46,810 nt of DNA from Alphaproteobacteria bacterium (GTDB lineage: Bacteria; Pseudomonadota; Alphaproteobacteria; Rhodobacterales; Rhodobacteraceae), in NCBI GenBank assembly GCA_030425145.1, contig JAUHVK010000010.1, forward strand, positions 85,362 through 132,171. The letters run 5' to 3'. Shown here in pieces: positions 26,679 to 35,465 of this stretch. The first letter of the stretch is position 1. The number at the start of each line of letters is the position of its first letter. The notes beneath the pieces are model-generated. The model saw nothing but the letters and a program-made list of their open reading frames with translations. It ran no database searches and had not been told where the DNA came from. The position numbers and the translations under genes were made by a program.

Positions 26679-27548
26679 TCAGTCGCGCCCGCCGGTTTCG
26701 TAGCGTTTGCCCAAGGCCAGCATCTCGTCCGTGCCAAGGCGGTCATTCAGCCCGCCGAAATCGAACATCCGGTCAGCAAAAGCGCGGTTGCTGCCGGTGG
26801 TCATCAGGCTTTGGTAATAGCTTTCAGCCGTATGCGCCAAGGCACGCACGATCCCGCCGGGGAAGATCACGATGGAGAAGCCAAGGTCGTTCAAGAACGA
26901 CGCGTTCTGGATCGGTGTCGCGCCGCCTTCGACCATGTTGACCAGCAACGGCACGCGATCCTTGAACCGCTCCGTCACTGTCTTCATCTCCTCCACGGAT
27001 CGCAGCGCTTCGATGAATAGTGCATCGGCACCTGCCTCGACATAGGCTTCGGCCCGGTCGATGGCGGCCTCAAACCCTTCGACGGCCACCGCATCGGTGC
27101 GGGCGATGATGAGTGTCTCATCGCTTGCCCGTGCATCCGCCATCGCGGCGATCTTGCCAACCATTTCGGTCGTCGGAATGATCGACTTCTCAGCCAGATG
27201 CCCGCATCGCTTCGGATAGGTCTGATCCTCGACCTGCAAGGCATTGGCCCCCGCGCGTTCGTATAGCCGCATCGTCCGCTGCGCGTTCAGCGCGTTGCCG
27301 AACCCTGTGTCGGCGTCGATGATCACCGGAATGTCCACGCGGTCGCGGATCAGGGCCATCGTGTCCGCCATCTCGCTGACCGAAGTCAGGCCAATGTCCG
27401 GCCGACCCAGCCGCGTATAGGCGACCGCCGCGCCGCTGAGATACAGCGCCTCGAACCCGGCTTGCGCCGCAAGCGCCGCCGTCAGGGCGTCGAACACGCC
27501 CGGAGCGACAAGGATCTCATCAGAGGCAAGGCGGGTTTTCAGGCTCAT
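26679..27548 (-). CDS. Isocitrate lyase/PEP mutase-family C-C lyase (dimethylmalate lyase-like)
   Basis: A 289-residue TIM-barrel enzyme. The metal site residues are in VIIDADTGFGN (D78, D80) and LQVEDQ (E107, D108). The lyase loop is KRCGH, residues 113-117, with catalytic C115, which separates C-C bond lyases from PEP mutases. Relatives include methylisocitrate lyase, oxaloacetate hydrolase and 2,3-dimethylmalate lyase. It should cleave a 2-hydroxy dicarboxylate into a 2-oxo acid plus a carboxylate. The start 27548 overlaps the isochorismatase-like stop by ATGA; the longer frame is rejected. The hydratase across the divergent promoter could make its substrate. Confidence 0.83.
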   Translation of the reverse strand: MSLKTRLASDEILVAPGVFDALTAALAAQAGFEALYLSGAAVAYTRLGRPDIGLTSVSEMADTMALIRDRVDIPVIIDADTGFGNALNAQRTMRLYERAGANALQVEDQTYPKRCGHLAEKSIIPTTEMVGKIAAMADARASDETLIIARTDAVAVEGFEAAIDRAEAYVEAGADALFIEALRSVEEMKTVTERFKDRVPLLVNMVEGGATPIQNASFLNDLGFSIVIFPGGIVRALAHTAESYYQSLMTTGSNRAFADRMFDFGGLNDRLGTDEMLALGKRYETGGRD

Positions 27549-28150
27549 GTCATGGTTTCCAGCATCTCGGCGCAAGTCACATTCGGGCAGATCGATCCGA
27601 GCGAGATCAGCGTGGCGTCGTGCACCTCTTGTTTGAAAGCGGCACATCCATCGGACAGAAGGATGGTGTGCAGGTTCCTCAGATGCGCGTCCCGGACTGT
27701 GCTGGCGACGCCACCGTTTGTGACGATCCCGCCGATGATCAACGTGTCGATATCCAGCGCCCGCAGGATGTATTCGAGCCGCGTCTGGTAGAGCGCGGAA
27801 TAGGCGACCTTTTCGACCGTGTAATCCGCCGGCGCCAAAGCATCGACCAAGTTGTGCCCGAACTTGCCGGGAGCAAAGTCGCCTTTGCCAAGGAAGGGCC
27901 GCAGCTCTTTCAGGTGCGGTGCAATGAGCGGTTCGTCATTCGGCCCCGGCACCAGCGTGAACTGCGCACTGATATAGGTGCCACCCTTGGCGCGCAGCGC
28001 GTCCACAACGGGCTTGATCCGGGCAGGCAGGGCGGAGATCGCCTCGGCAGTCTGACCGGCGCGGCCATAGGCACCTTCGGGGTGCAGAAAGTCGTTCTGC
28101 AGATCGATGGTCAGAAGGGCCGCGCGCTTTGGGTCGATGGTGTGCGCCAT
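27545..28150 (-). CDS. Isochorismatase-superfamily protein lacking the catalytic cysteine
   Basis: A 201-residue alpha/beta hydrolase-like fold. The family Asp is D16 (ALLTIDLQNDF) and the Lys is K114 (TVEKVAYSAL). At the place of the nucleophilic Cys (usually TNxCVEST) this protein has TNGGVAST, that is G147. Amidases such as nicotinamidase and maleamate amidase need the Cys. True isochorismatases, which split a vinyl ether, have a Gly there. So an amidase label is not supported. It may hydrolyse an enol or vinyl ether, or have another role. It lies three bases after hyuA and overlaps the lyase gene by four. Confidence 0.8.
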   Translation of the reverse strand: MAHTIDPKRAALLTIDLQNDFLHPEGAYGRAGQTAEAISALPARIKPVVDALRAKGGTYISAQFTLVPGPNDEPLIAPHLKELRPFLGKGDFAPGKFGHNLVDALAPADYTVEKVAYSALYQTRLEYILRALDIDTLIIGGIVTNGGVASTVRDAHLRNLHTILLSDGCAAFKQEVHDATLISLGSICPNVTCAEMLETMT

Positions 28151-28153
28151 GTC

Positions 28154-30211
28154 TTAATCCTCGTCCCGTGTGATGATGGTGTTACCGCAGGTGTCGACCC
28201 TCGCGGTCAGGCCGGGATCGACCAGAACGGTCGTGTCCGGCTGCACAAGGATCGCGGGGCCTTTGACCTCGGCCCCGACGGGCAGGGAAAGGCGGTTGTA
28301 GATCGCGGTGTCGAACCACGCATCGCCGAAATGCACCTTGCGGGTACCTGTATGTGAGGCTTCGACAGACCCGCCCTTGGGGGCAAGGGTTGTCAGATCG
28401 AACTTGGGTCGCCGCCCGATGACTGCGGTGCGCAGGTTCATCACCCGGCGCGTGCCGTTCTTGAGCAGACGTCCATAGGTGGCCTGGTAGGCGGCATCAA
28501 AGGCCGCTTCGACCTCGGCAATCGTGGGTGCCGTAACAGTGTTCCCCGTGACCGAGATTGGCAGGGGAACGGCGACCGTGTGGGTCTGCCCGACATAGGC
28601 CATGTCCAACTCGACCACGATGTCGCGCGCTTCGAACCGGGATTGTGCAGCGTCCAGCAGGGCCATGCCATCGTCAATATGCTTCTGCATCACCTCGCGC
28701 AGCGCATCGGTGTCGAGCGTCGCGGTCAGCGTGTTGATCGTTTGCACGAAATCCTGCCGCATGTCGGCAATCACACAGCCCATAGCACTGGTCACACCGG
28801 GATAGCGTGGGACAATCGCGCTTCCGATGCCGACCTCTTTCAGGATCGCGCCGGTGTGCAGCGCGCCACCGCCGCCAAAGGGCATGAAGGCGAACCGCTT
28901 GGGATCGAACCCGCGTTCGATGCTGACCAGACGGATCGCGCCCGCCATGCGCGAATTGGCGACGCGCAGAATGGCTTCGGCAGCCTCGATGGTGGTCAGG
29001 CCAAGCTTTGATCCGACATGGATGTCGATGGCCTTTGCCGCCGCATCCACATCCAGACGGCTCAGCTTTCCCCCGATGGGATTGTCGGGGTCGATGCGGC
29101 CCAGCACGACATTGGCGTCGGTCACGGTCGGCCGGTCATTGCCCTGACCATAGGCCACCGGTCCGGGTGTCGATCCGGCACTTTCAGGCCCAATGTTCAG
29201 CAAACCACCCTTGTCGACCCACGCGATGGAGCCGCCACCGGCACCAATCGTCGTGATCTCGATCATCGGGTTGCGCACCACCATGCCGAAGTCGATGGAG
29301 GTCTGCGGTGACAGCATGGACTGCCCCTTGGCAATCAGCGCTACGTCAAAGCTGGTGCCGCCCATGTCGCCCGTGATCACATTGACGAACCCAGCGGTCG
29401 TTGCGATATGCCCGGCAGCGATCACACCGGCGGCGGGGCCGGACAGAGCGGTCCGAATGGGTAAGCGGCAGGCGGTGTCGGTGCCCATGACGCCGCCATT
29501 TGACTGCACGATCATGAACTCGCCACCGAACCCGCCCTTGGTCAGGGCCTGGTCCAATCGGTTGATATAACCCGACACTTCGGGTTGCAGATAGGCGTTC
29601 AGCGCGGTGGTCGAGAAGCGTTCGAATTCGCGGATTTCCGGCAGGATTTCCGACGAACAGCTGACATGATCGTTGGGCCACATGGCGCGGACGGCTTCAA
29701 CGGCCTTGGCCTCGTTTTCCGCATTGGCATAGGCGTTCGCAAACAGGATCGCGACAGCCAGACAGCCTTCGTCGATCAATTGCTTTGCAGCGGCCTTGAC
29801 CGCGTCCAGATCGACGGGCGTGCGAATTGTGCCGTCGGCAAGTGTCCGCTCCGGCACTTCCAACCGCAGGTTTCGCGGAACAACGGGTTCGAAATCGCCA
29901 CGCAGGCCCCATGTGCGGGGTCTGTCGCGGCGGCGCATTTCAAGAACGTCGCGGAGTCCGTGAGTGGTGATCACGCCGATCTTTGCGCCTTTGCGCTCGA
30001 GCAGAGCATTGGTTCCGGCGGTGGTGCCATGCACGACCGCCGCGACAGTAGACAGGTCATCGACCTGCTGGCCAATGCCATCCAGAAATCCGCCTGACTG
30101 ATCAGGGCGTGTGGTTGGCACCTTGGCCACGTCTGCCGTGCCGGTGGCCTCGTTCAGCACGAAGACATCCGTAAACGTGCCGCCAACATCGACGCCAATC
30201 ATCTTACTCAT
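28154..30211 (-). CDS. Hydantoinase/oxoprolinase family subunit A (HyuA)
   Basis: A 685-residue ATP-binding subunit. The N-terminal actin-like ATPase loop is MIGVDVGGTFTDVFVL. The hydantoinase A core includes ALSGPAAGVIAAGHIA, GDMGGTSFDVALIAKG, TIGAGGGSIAW, TPGPVAYGQG and FMPFGGGGALH. With HyuB it forms an ATP-dependent enzyme that opens lactam, hydantoin or imide-type rings (5-oxoprolinase, N-methylhydantoinase). Some relatives carboxylate ketones instead. ATG 30211 has AGAGG upstream and overlaps the hyuB stop (ATGA). Which ring or ketone is used cannot be told from the motifs. Confidence 0.87.
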   Translation of the reverse strand: MSKMIGVDVGGTFTDVFVLNEATGTADVAKVPTTRPDQSGGFLDGIGQQVDDLSTVAAVVHGTTAGTNALLERKGAKIGVITTHGLRDVLEMRRRDRPRTWGLRGDFEPVVPRNLRLEVPERTLADGTIRTPVDLDAVKAAAKQLIDEGCLAVAILFANAYANAENEAKAVEAVRAMWPNDHVSCSSEILPEIREFERFSTTALNAYLQPEVSGYINRLDQALTKGGFGGEFMIVQSNGGVMGTDTACRLPIRTALSGPAAGVIAAGHIATTAGFVNVITGDMGGTSFDVALIAKGQSMLSPQTSIDFGMVVRNPMIEITTIGAGGGSIAWVDKGGLLNIGPESAGSTPGPVAYGQGNDRPTVTDANVVLGRIDPDNPIGGKLSRLDVDAAAKAIDIHVGSKLGLTTIEAAEAILRVANSRMAGAIRLVSIERGFDPKRFAFMPFGGGGALHTGAILKEVGIGSAIVPRYPGVTSAMGCVIADMRQDFVQTINTLTATLDTDALREVMQKHIDDGMALLDAAQSRFEARDIVVELDMAYVGQTHTVAVPLPISVTGNTVTAPTIAEVEAAFDAAYQATYGRLLKNGTRRVMNLRTAVIGRRPKFDLTTLAPKGGSVEASHTGTRKVHFGDAWFDTAIYNRLSLPVGAEVKGPAILVQPDTTVLVDPGLTARVDTCGNTIITRDED

Positions 30212-31902
30212 GTCGATGCCTCTTTCCATGCGGGGCCGTAGAGATCAGTCGCGGCATCTGGCGTCAGGTATCCAAGCGCTACATCTTGCGCGACTTCGTG
30301 TGCGTCGCGGCTGGTGGCCGGGCCGTAGCCGCCGCCTCCGGGTGTCTCAAGGCGCACAGCCTGTCCCTTGGTCAGCTTGATTCCCAGCATTTTTGACGCC
30401 AGCGGCGGGGTCTTCCACCCGTCTGCTTGTTCATAGTGAAACACGTTCATCGCGCCGTCCCCGCCGCCCTGAACACCTTGCGGGGCAAAACGACCACGTT
30501 CGCCGAACAAGAACGCCTCGGCGTTCTCCTCAAGCACTTCGATCTCATAGGTCGCGCCCAGACCACCACGATGCTGACCTGCGCCAGCGCTGTCTGGACG
30601 AAGTGCCCATTGGCGGAACATGACCGGATAAGCCGCTTCAAGGATCTCCATCGGCGGGATCGTTGCTGTGGAAATCGGCGCGTTGCCGTGGTTCAGACCG
30701 TCTGACTCGCTGCTGCCGCCATGTCCGCCGCCGTAGAAGCTGAACATCACCCAGCGTTGCCCGTTTGCCCGCTTGCCCGCAATCGACAGCGCATTGATCG
30801 TGCCATAGGCATTGGCGACAACACGATCAGGTGCCGCTTGCGATGCTGCGCTAAAGATCACGTCGATCATGCGCAGGATGGTTTCGGTATAGCCACCGAC
30901 CGGGGCCGGGAATTCGGCAGACAAAAGAGATCCGTCGGGCACGCGCACATCAATCGGGCGCATGACACCGGCATTGGCGGGCAGGTCGGGAAAGATGTGC
31001 TTGATCGCGACATAAGCCGTCGCCACTGCGGTCGGGTAGGCGATGTTCACCGGTCCAGCGGTCACAGGCGCAGTGCCCTCGAAATCCAGCACCATCCGAT
31101 CGCCCTTGATCTCAAGCGCAACCTTGATCGGCAGGGCCACATCGGTGATCCCGTCATTGTCGAGGTAATCAACAGCCTCCCAACGCCCGTCCGGCAGATC
31201 GGACAGTTCGGACCGCATGAGGGTTTCGGCCCGGTTTCCAAGCGCATCAAGCGCGGCAGAAACTGTTTCGCCCCCGTATTCGTCCAGCAATTCGTCCAGT
31301 CGTTTGACGCCCAGATCCAGCGCGCCCAACTGGCCGTTTAAATCCCCCATCGCCGATTGCGGCAGGCGGGTGTTGCGGAGCAGAATGTCGATAATGTCTT
31401 GCTGGATCACCCCTTCGCGCGCCAGCTTGACGGGTGGCAGAATGAACGCCTCCTGAAACGCCTCGGTCGCGGACGGATTATAGTTGCCGGGCACAGCACC
31501 GCCCACATCATGCCAATGACCCACACTCGCGAGGTAGCAAAACAGCTTGCCATCCCGAAAATACGGGCGCACCAGCCGCATGTCAGACAGGTGCGTGCCG
31601 CCCATATGCGCGTCGTTGAAGATATAAATGTCGCCATCAGCCAGATCACCGGCCTCGGCGGCTTTGTCGATCACCGCTTTCACGGCAAAGGCCATGACAC
31701 CAACAAAAATCGGCAGGCCTGATTTGCCCTGCACCAGCGTGTCACCGCTGTCGGCATGATAAAAGCCATGCGATGCATCATGCGCTTCGGCGATGATCGG
31801 GTTAAAGGCTGCACGGAACAGGGTCGCGTCCATCTCGTCGGCAATCTGTTCCATACGTCCGGCAAGAACGGCGAGGGTGATCGGGTCAATAGCTGCACTC
31901 AT
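30208..31902 (-). CDS. Hydantoinase/oxoprolinase family subunit B (HyuB)
   Basis: A 564-residue partner of HyuA. Typical segments are ITLAVLAGRMEQIADEMDATL, DGDIYIFNDAHMGGTHLSD, GHWHDVGGAVPG, RMDVIF-type region at ILRMIDVIFSAASQ, the Gly-rich FYGGGHGGSSESDG and the end RLETPGGGGYGPA. Family members are the catalytic partner of the ATP-using subunit. The start at 31902 (MSAAIDPITLAV) is chosen because the family begins there. It overlaps the tautomerase-fusion gene by four bases. The two subunits are encoded side by side in B-A order. Confidence 0.87.
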   Translation of the reverse strand: MSAAIDPITLAVLAGRMEQIADEMDATLFRAAFNPIIAEAHDASHGFYHADSGDTLVQGKSGLPIFVGVMAFAVKAVIDKAAEAGDLADGDIYIFNDAHMGGTHLSDMRLVRPYFRDGKLFCYLASVGHWHDVGGAVPGNYNPSATEAFQEAFILPPVKLAREGVIQQDIIDILLRNTRLPQSAMGDLNGQLGALDLGVKRLDELLDEYGGETVSAALDALGNRAETLMRSELSDLPDGRWEAVDYLDNDGITDVALPIKVALEIKGDRMVLDFEGTAPVTAGPVNIAYPTAVATAYVAIKHIFPDLPANAGVMRPIDVRVPDGSLLSAEFPAPVGGYTETILRMIDVIFSAASQAAPDRVVANAYGTINALSIAGKRANGQRWVMFSFYGGGHGGSSESDGLNHGNAPISTATIPPMEILEAAYPVMFRQWALRPDSAGAGQHRGGLGATYEIEVLEENAEAFLFGERGRFAPQGVQGGGDGAMNVFHYEQADGWKTPPLASKMLGIKLTKGQAVRLETPGGGGYGPATSRDAHEVAQDVALGYLTPDAATDLYGPAWKEAST

Positions 31903-32459
31903 TGCGCGCGCACCTCGGCCATGTCGTTCCAAACGTCCTGACGCACGATCTTGTCGCGCATGATTTCAAAGCGGTCGATAAAGCGAATGCCCTCGAACGG
32001 TGTGCCGTCCATCCATTCGCCATAAAGTGTGCCGCGCACGTAAACGACAGCAACGCCGTCGCTGTGCATCGCATCGAACCCGTCATAGGTTTTTTTCACA
32101 AAGCGATAGCGGCCCTTGGACCATTCGATCAGCTCGGACAGCTGCGTCATCGGCCCGGTCGCGGGAAACACCATCTGAAACCCGTCGCCCAGCATCGATT
32201 GCGCCTTGTCCAGATCGCGGGCCTCCATCGCGGAAAGGTAGTCGCGCACAATTTGAGTGGGATCTGGCAGCGCCGGAGCTGGTTTGCGATGCTGGCCGCC
32301 CCGCGCATACGCTTCGGATGGGTATTCGTGCAGCATCACGGTGATAGCCTCATCCGGCGCCGGCACAACAAACCGAATCGCGTCGGTCAGGGCCGAAGTG
32401 AGGCGGGATTTCTCGGTGGGGCTGTATCCTTCAAGGATGTGGGCTTCCACGATTGGCAT
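31899..32459 (-). CDS. Tautomerase-SnoaL (NTF2-like) fusion protein
   Basis: A 186-residue two-domain protein and the first gene of the catabolic operon. Residues 1 to about 62 form a 4-oxalocrotonate tautomerase-type domain; MPIVEAHILEGYSP gives the catalytic amino-terminal Pro after Met removal. After a short Pro-rich linker (RKPAPALPDP), residues about 68-180 form an NTF2/SnoaL-like domain (VRDYLSAMEARDLDKAQSML, then FDAMHSDGVAVVYVRGTL, IRFIDRFEIMRDKIVRQDVW). The first part should shift double bonds in enol/keto acids. The second often forms a hydrophobic pocket for small ligands. ATG 32459 is chosen because Pro must be residue 2. The fusion is unusual and its substrate unknown. Confidence 0.8.
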   Translation of the reverse strand: MPIVEAHILEGYSPTEKSRLTSALTDAIRFVVPAPDEAITVMLHEYPSEAYARGGQHRKPAPALPDPTQIVRDYLSAMEARDLDKAQSMLGDGFQMVFPATGPMTQLSELIEWSKGRYRFVKKTYDGFDAMHSDGVAVVYVRGTLYGEWMDGTPFEGIRFIDRFEIMRDKIVRQDVWNDMAEVRAQ

Positions 32460-32499
32460 ATGATCCTCCCCAAAATCTGCTCTTTTCGTATAACAGGTT

Positions 32500-32519
32500 T
32501 TGGTATATTGAAAGACCAA
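32500..32519. promoter_or_regulatory. Inverted repeat in the divergent promoter region, candidate GntR operator
   Basis: TTGGT (32500-32504) and ACCAA (32515-32519) are inverted around an AT-rich 10-base centre. The site lies between the tautomerase-fusion gene (minus) and the GntR/HutC-type regulator gene (plus), exactly where one operator could control both arms. The outer arms are perfect; the centre is not symmetric. The binding protein is inferred from position only. Confidence 0.4.
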
Positions 32520-32547
32520 TGAATGAAGAATCTTCGCTGGATCATCC

Positions 32548-33384
32548 ATGCGACCACGAAGATCGCCAACCAACAGGGGCCGCGCTGTCGTGACATTGAA
32601 CGCGCATTCCGGACTTCCAGAAGGCGGTAAGGCCCGCAGGGTTTACCTGTTGTTGCGCGACGAAATTTCAAACGGTGTCTTCAAAGAAGGGGCGCGGCTT
32701 CCGGGTGAGCACAAACTGGCCGAGCAGTTCGACGTGTCCCGCATCACCATCCGCCGCGCGCTCGAAGCGTTGGCCGCCGATGGATGGATTGAGAAGAAAA
32801 CTGGCGCTGGGTCGGTCGTGCGTGCGCAAGAGCAGGCTGGCCAAAGGCTGTCTGCCGATTTCGCGACACTGATCCCGCATTTGGTCGAGATGGATCGAAA
32901 GACAACCGCGCGGCTGCTGTCCTTTTCCTATGACAGCGCACCTGCGGCGGTGGCCGAGGCGTTGGGCATCCCAGAAGGGGCGGATGTGCAAAAGGCAGTG
33001 CGTGTGCGGTCCTCGGGTGGTCAGCCGTTTTCGCACCTCACCACTTATGTTCCGAAAAACATCGCCCTCAGTTACGACGAGGCCGACCTTGCAACCCAGC
33101 CGCTGTTCCGCTTGCTCGAACGCAGCGGGGTAAGCGTCGCCAGCGCGCATCAGACCGTGACCGCAGCACTTGCTACACCGGATGTGGCCGAGGCGCTGGA
33201 GGTGTCGGTCGGGTCGCCGCTGCTCTTTGTGCAAAGGATCGTGCGGGATGCAAATGGACAGGGGGTCGAACACCTGTCCGCGCTCTACCGTCCCGATCTG
33301 TTCCGGCTCGAAATGAGCCTTGCGCGGGTAGGCGCTGGCGAAGCGCGGCATTGGGAACCGGTGATCGGAGGAGCCTCCAAATGA
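32548..33384 (+). CDS. GntR-family (HutC subgroup) regulator of the divergent catabolic operons
   Basis: A 278-residue regulator from ATG 32548. The winged helix-turn-helix is near residues 30-95 (YLLLRDEISNG, KLAEQFDVSRITIRRALEAL, DGWIEKKTGAGS). The C-terminal UTRA effector domain follows (LSFSYDSAPAAVAEALGI, FSHLTTYVPKNIA, LFVQRIVRDANGQ). HutC-type regulators usually repress and are released by a pathway metabolite. The start is uncertain: GTG 32590 (15th codon) is also possible and neither has a strong ribosome site. The stop overlaps the LeuC-like gene (ATGA), so the regulator is co-translated with the hydratase. Confidence 0.85.
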   Translation: MRPRRSPTNRGRAVVTLNAHSGLPEGGKARRVYLLLRDEISNGVFKEGARLPGEHKLAEQFDVSRITIRRALEALAADGWIEKKTGAGSVVRAQEQAGQRLSADFATLIPHLVEMDRKTTARLLSFSYDSAPAAVAEALGIPEGADVQKAVRVRSSGGQPFSHLTTYVPKNIALSYDEADLATQPLFRLLERSGVSVASAHQTVTAALATPDVAEALEVSVGSPLLFVQRIVRDANGQGVEHLSALYRPDLFRLEMSLARVGAGEARHWEPVIGGASK

Positions 33385-34781
33385 CCGGTTGCCGTCTTCT
33401 CGACAAGCTGTGGGATGCGCATGAAATCCTGCGTCGTGAAGACGGAACCAGCCTGCTGTGGGTAGACCGCCATCTGGTCCACGAAGGATCGCACCACGCC
33501 TTTGCCAAGATCGCAGAGCGGGGTGTTCCGGTGGCCGAGCCGGGCCTGACCTTTGGTGTGGCCGATCACTATGCGCCGACGCGCGGCCGGCCCGCGACAG
33601 ACGCGATTGCGCGGATGATCACAACGTTGGCGGCGAACACCGAGAAACACGGGATCACCTGCTTCGGCCTCGACGATCCGCGTCAGGGCATCGTGCATGT
33701 GATCGGGCCGGAACAGGGGCTGACCCTGCCGGGGTTGCTGATCAATTGCGGCGACAGCCATACATCGACACATGGCGCCTTCGGGGCCTTAGCCTTTGGC
33801 ATTGGCGCGACCGAGGTAGCGCATGTGCTGGCGACGCAGACGGTCTGGCAGAAGAAACCCAAGGCGATGCGGATCGACGTGACCGGGCGGCTTGGGCCTG
33901 GCGTTGGCGCCAAGGATCTTGCTCTGGCTTGGATTGCCAAACTGGGCGCGGATGGCGCGCGGGGGCATGCCATTGAATATACCGGCCCTTCTGTGCGGGC
34001 GTTGTCGATGGAAGGGAGGATGACGCTCTGCAACCTCTCTATCGAAGGCGGAGCCCGGTTCGGGATGATCGCGCCGGATGAGACCACTTTTGCCTATGTC
34101 AAAGGCCGTCCTTTTGCGCCCAGCGGCGCAGACTGGGACCGTGCGGTCGGACAGTGGTCCGAACTACCGTCCGACTTGGATGCGGAGTTCGAAACCGAAG
34201 TGACGATGGACGCGTCCGAGATCGCACCCATCGTAACTTGGGGGACAACGCCGGAAGACGCATTGCCGGTGACAGCCACCATCCCGGACCCCGCGCGGAT
34301 GCAAGGCAGCGCCGCAGATCGCGCACGCAATGCGCTGGACTACATGGGCCTCACGCCGGGGCGCAAGCTGACCGAGATCGCCGTGGATCAGGTGTTTATC
34401 GGGTCCTGCACGAATGCCCGCATCGAAGACCTGCGCGCGGCGGCGGCGGTTCTGGCCGGGCGACGGGCCAAGGTTCCGGGGATTGTGTCCCCCGGTTCGC
34501 AACAGGTCAAAGCGCAGGCCGAGGCAGAGGGGCTGGACCGCATCTTTATCGACGCAGGTCTCGACTGGGTTGGCTCCGGCTGTTCGATGTGTGTGGCGAT
34601 GAACGGCGACCATGTAGAGCCGGGCAAACGCTGCGCCTCGACCACCAACCGCAACTTCCGCGGTCGTCAGGGGCGCGACGCACGCACGCATCTGATGTCG
34701 CCCGCAATGGTCGCGGCGGCTGCGGTGACCGGGCATCTCACGGATGTGCGCGAGCTTCTGAAAGAGCGGGAGGTCGCATGA
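33381..34781 (+). CDS. LeuC-type (aconitase family) hydratase, large subunit
   Basis: A 466-residue Fe-S (de)hydratase subunit. The iron-sulfur cysteines are C343 (FIGSCTNAR), C401 and C404 (SGCSMC). Other family segments are LLINCGDSHTSTHGAFGALAFGIGATEVAHV (split) and FRGRQGRDARTHLMSPAMV near the end. It would normally be called 3-isopropylmalate dehydratase. The catabolic neighbours make a related activity more likely, such as hydration of an alkylated maleate, as done by dimethylmaleate hydratase. The start 33381 overlaps the regulator stop. It is coupled by ATGA overlap to the small subunit. Confidence 0.85.
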   Translation: MTGCRLLDKLWDAHEILRREDGTSLLWVDRHLVHEGSHHAFAKIAERGVPVAEPGLTFGVADHYAPTRGRPATDAIARMITTLAANTEKHGITCFGLDDPRQGIVHVIGPEQGLTLPGLLINCGDSHTSTHGAFGALAFGIGATEVAHVLATQTVWQKKPKAMRIDVTGRLGPGVGAKDLALAWIAKLGADGARGHAIEYTGPSVRALSMEGRMTLCNLSIEGGARFGMIAPDETTFAYVKGRPFAPSGADWDRAVGQWSELPSDLDAEFETEVTMDASEIAPIVTWGTTPEDALPVTATIPDPARMQGSAADRARNALDYMGLTPGRKLTEIAVDQVFIGSCTNARIEDLRAAAAVLAGRRAKVPGIVSPGSQQVKAQAEAEGLDRIFIDAGLDWVGSGCSMCVAMNGDHVEPGKRCASTTNRNFRGRQGRDARTHLMSPAMVAAAAVTGHLTDVRELLKEREVA

Positions 34782-35425
34782 GCGGGTGGAGCAACCATAC
34801 TGGCCTTGCCGTGGCCTTGGACCGCGAAAACGTGGACACCGACCAGTTGATCCCTGCGCGGTTTATGTCGACGCCCCGGTCTGAAGGCTATGGCGATTTC
34901 CTGCTCTATGATTTCCGTAACGACGCGCACGGAAACCCGACACCGGACTTCCCATTGAATGCCGTGCCTAATGCCAGCATTCTGATGTCACGCCGCAATT
35001 TCGGCAGTGGGTCGTCGCGGGAAGCGGCGGTCTATGCGCTTGTGGATTTCGGTATCCGCGTCGTCATTGCCCCCAGTTTTGGCGACATCTTCGCCAGCAA
35101 TTCGGTCAACAACGGCCTTCTCCCGGCGCGGGTGTCGGAGGCAGAGGTCGACGCCGCCATCGCAATGCTGGCTGACGGCGCGAAAGAGGTGACGGTTGAC
35201 CTGACCGACAAGACAATTCGGCTTGGCAACACCACAATCGAGTTCACGCTGGACGATGTCTGGCAGCAGAAACTCATCAACGGGTGGGACGATATCGACC
35301 TGACCCAGAACCATAAACAGGCCATCGCGGCATTCCGGGCGCAGCACGTGCAGCGGATGCCGTGGGCCATTCCAGTCCAACAGACCAACTTCAGGAGCGC
35401 GGGGCGGGGCACCGTTTCGCAGTAG
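34778..35425 (+). CDS. LeuD-type (aconitase family) hydratase, small subunit
   Basis: A 215-residue swivel-domain partner of the LeuC-type subunit. The segment VDTDQLIPARFM, the active-site region RRNFGSGSSREAAVYAL, then DFGIRVVIAPSFGDIFASNSVNNGLLP are characteristic. The Ser-Arg of GSSRE is kept. Leucine-pathway LeuD proteins usually read NFGCGSSREHA, so Cys to Ser and His to Ala changes next to the site suggest another substrate. The start 34778 overlaps the LeuC-like stop; the longer frame upstream is a shadow. The protein ends with QTNFRSAG-type residues, normal for LeuD. Confidence 0.85.
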   Translation: MSGWSNHTGLAVALDRENVDTDQLIPARFMSTPRSEGYGDFLLYDFRNDAHGNPTPDFPLNAVPNASILMSRRNFGSGSSREAAVYALVDFGIRVVIAPSFGDIFASNSVNNGLLPARVSEAEVDAAIAMLADGAKEVTVDLTDKTIRLGNTTIEFTLDDVWQQKLINGWDDIDLTQNHKQAIAAFRAQHVQRMPWAIPVQQTNFRSAGRGTVSQ

Positions 35426-35465
35426 CACAGGCCATGACGGCCAAAGGGTGTAGGAGGAACTATCC

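Noticed and set aside
25500-27020. A 506-codon plus-strand frame across the FAD enzyme and lyase genes
   Set aside because: Antisense shadow of two clear enzymes in a tight minus-strand operon; composition is not protein-like.
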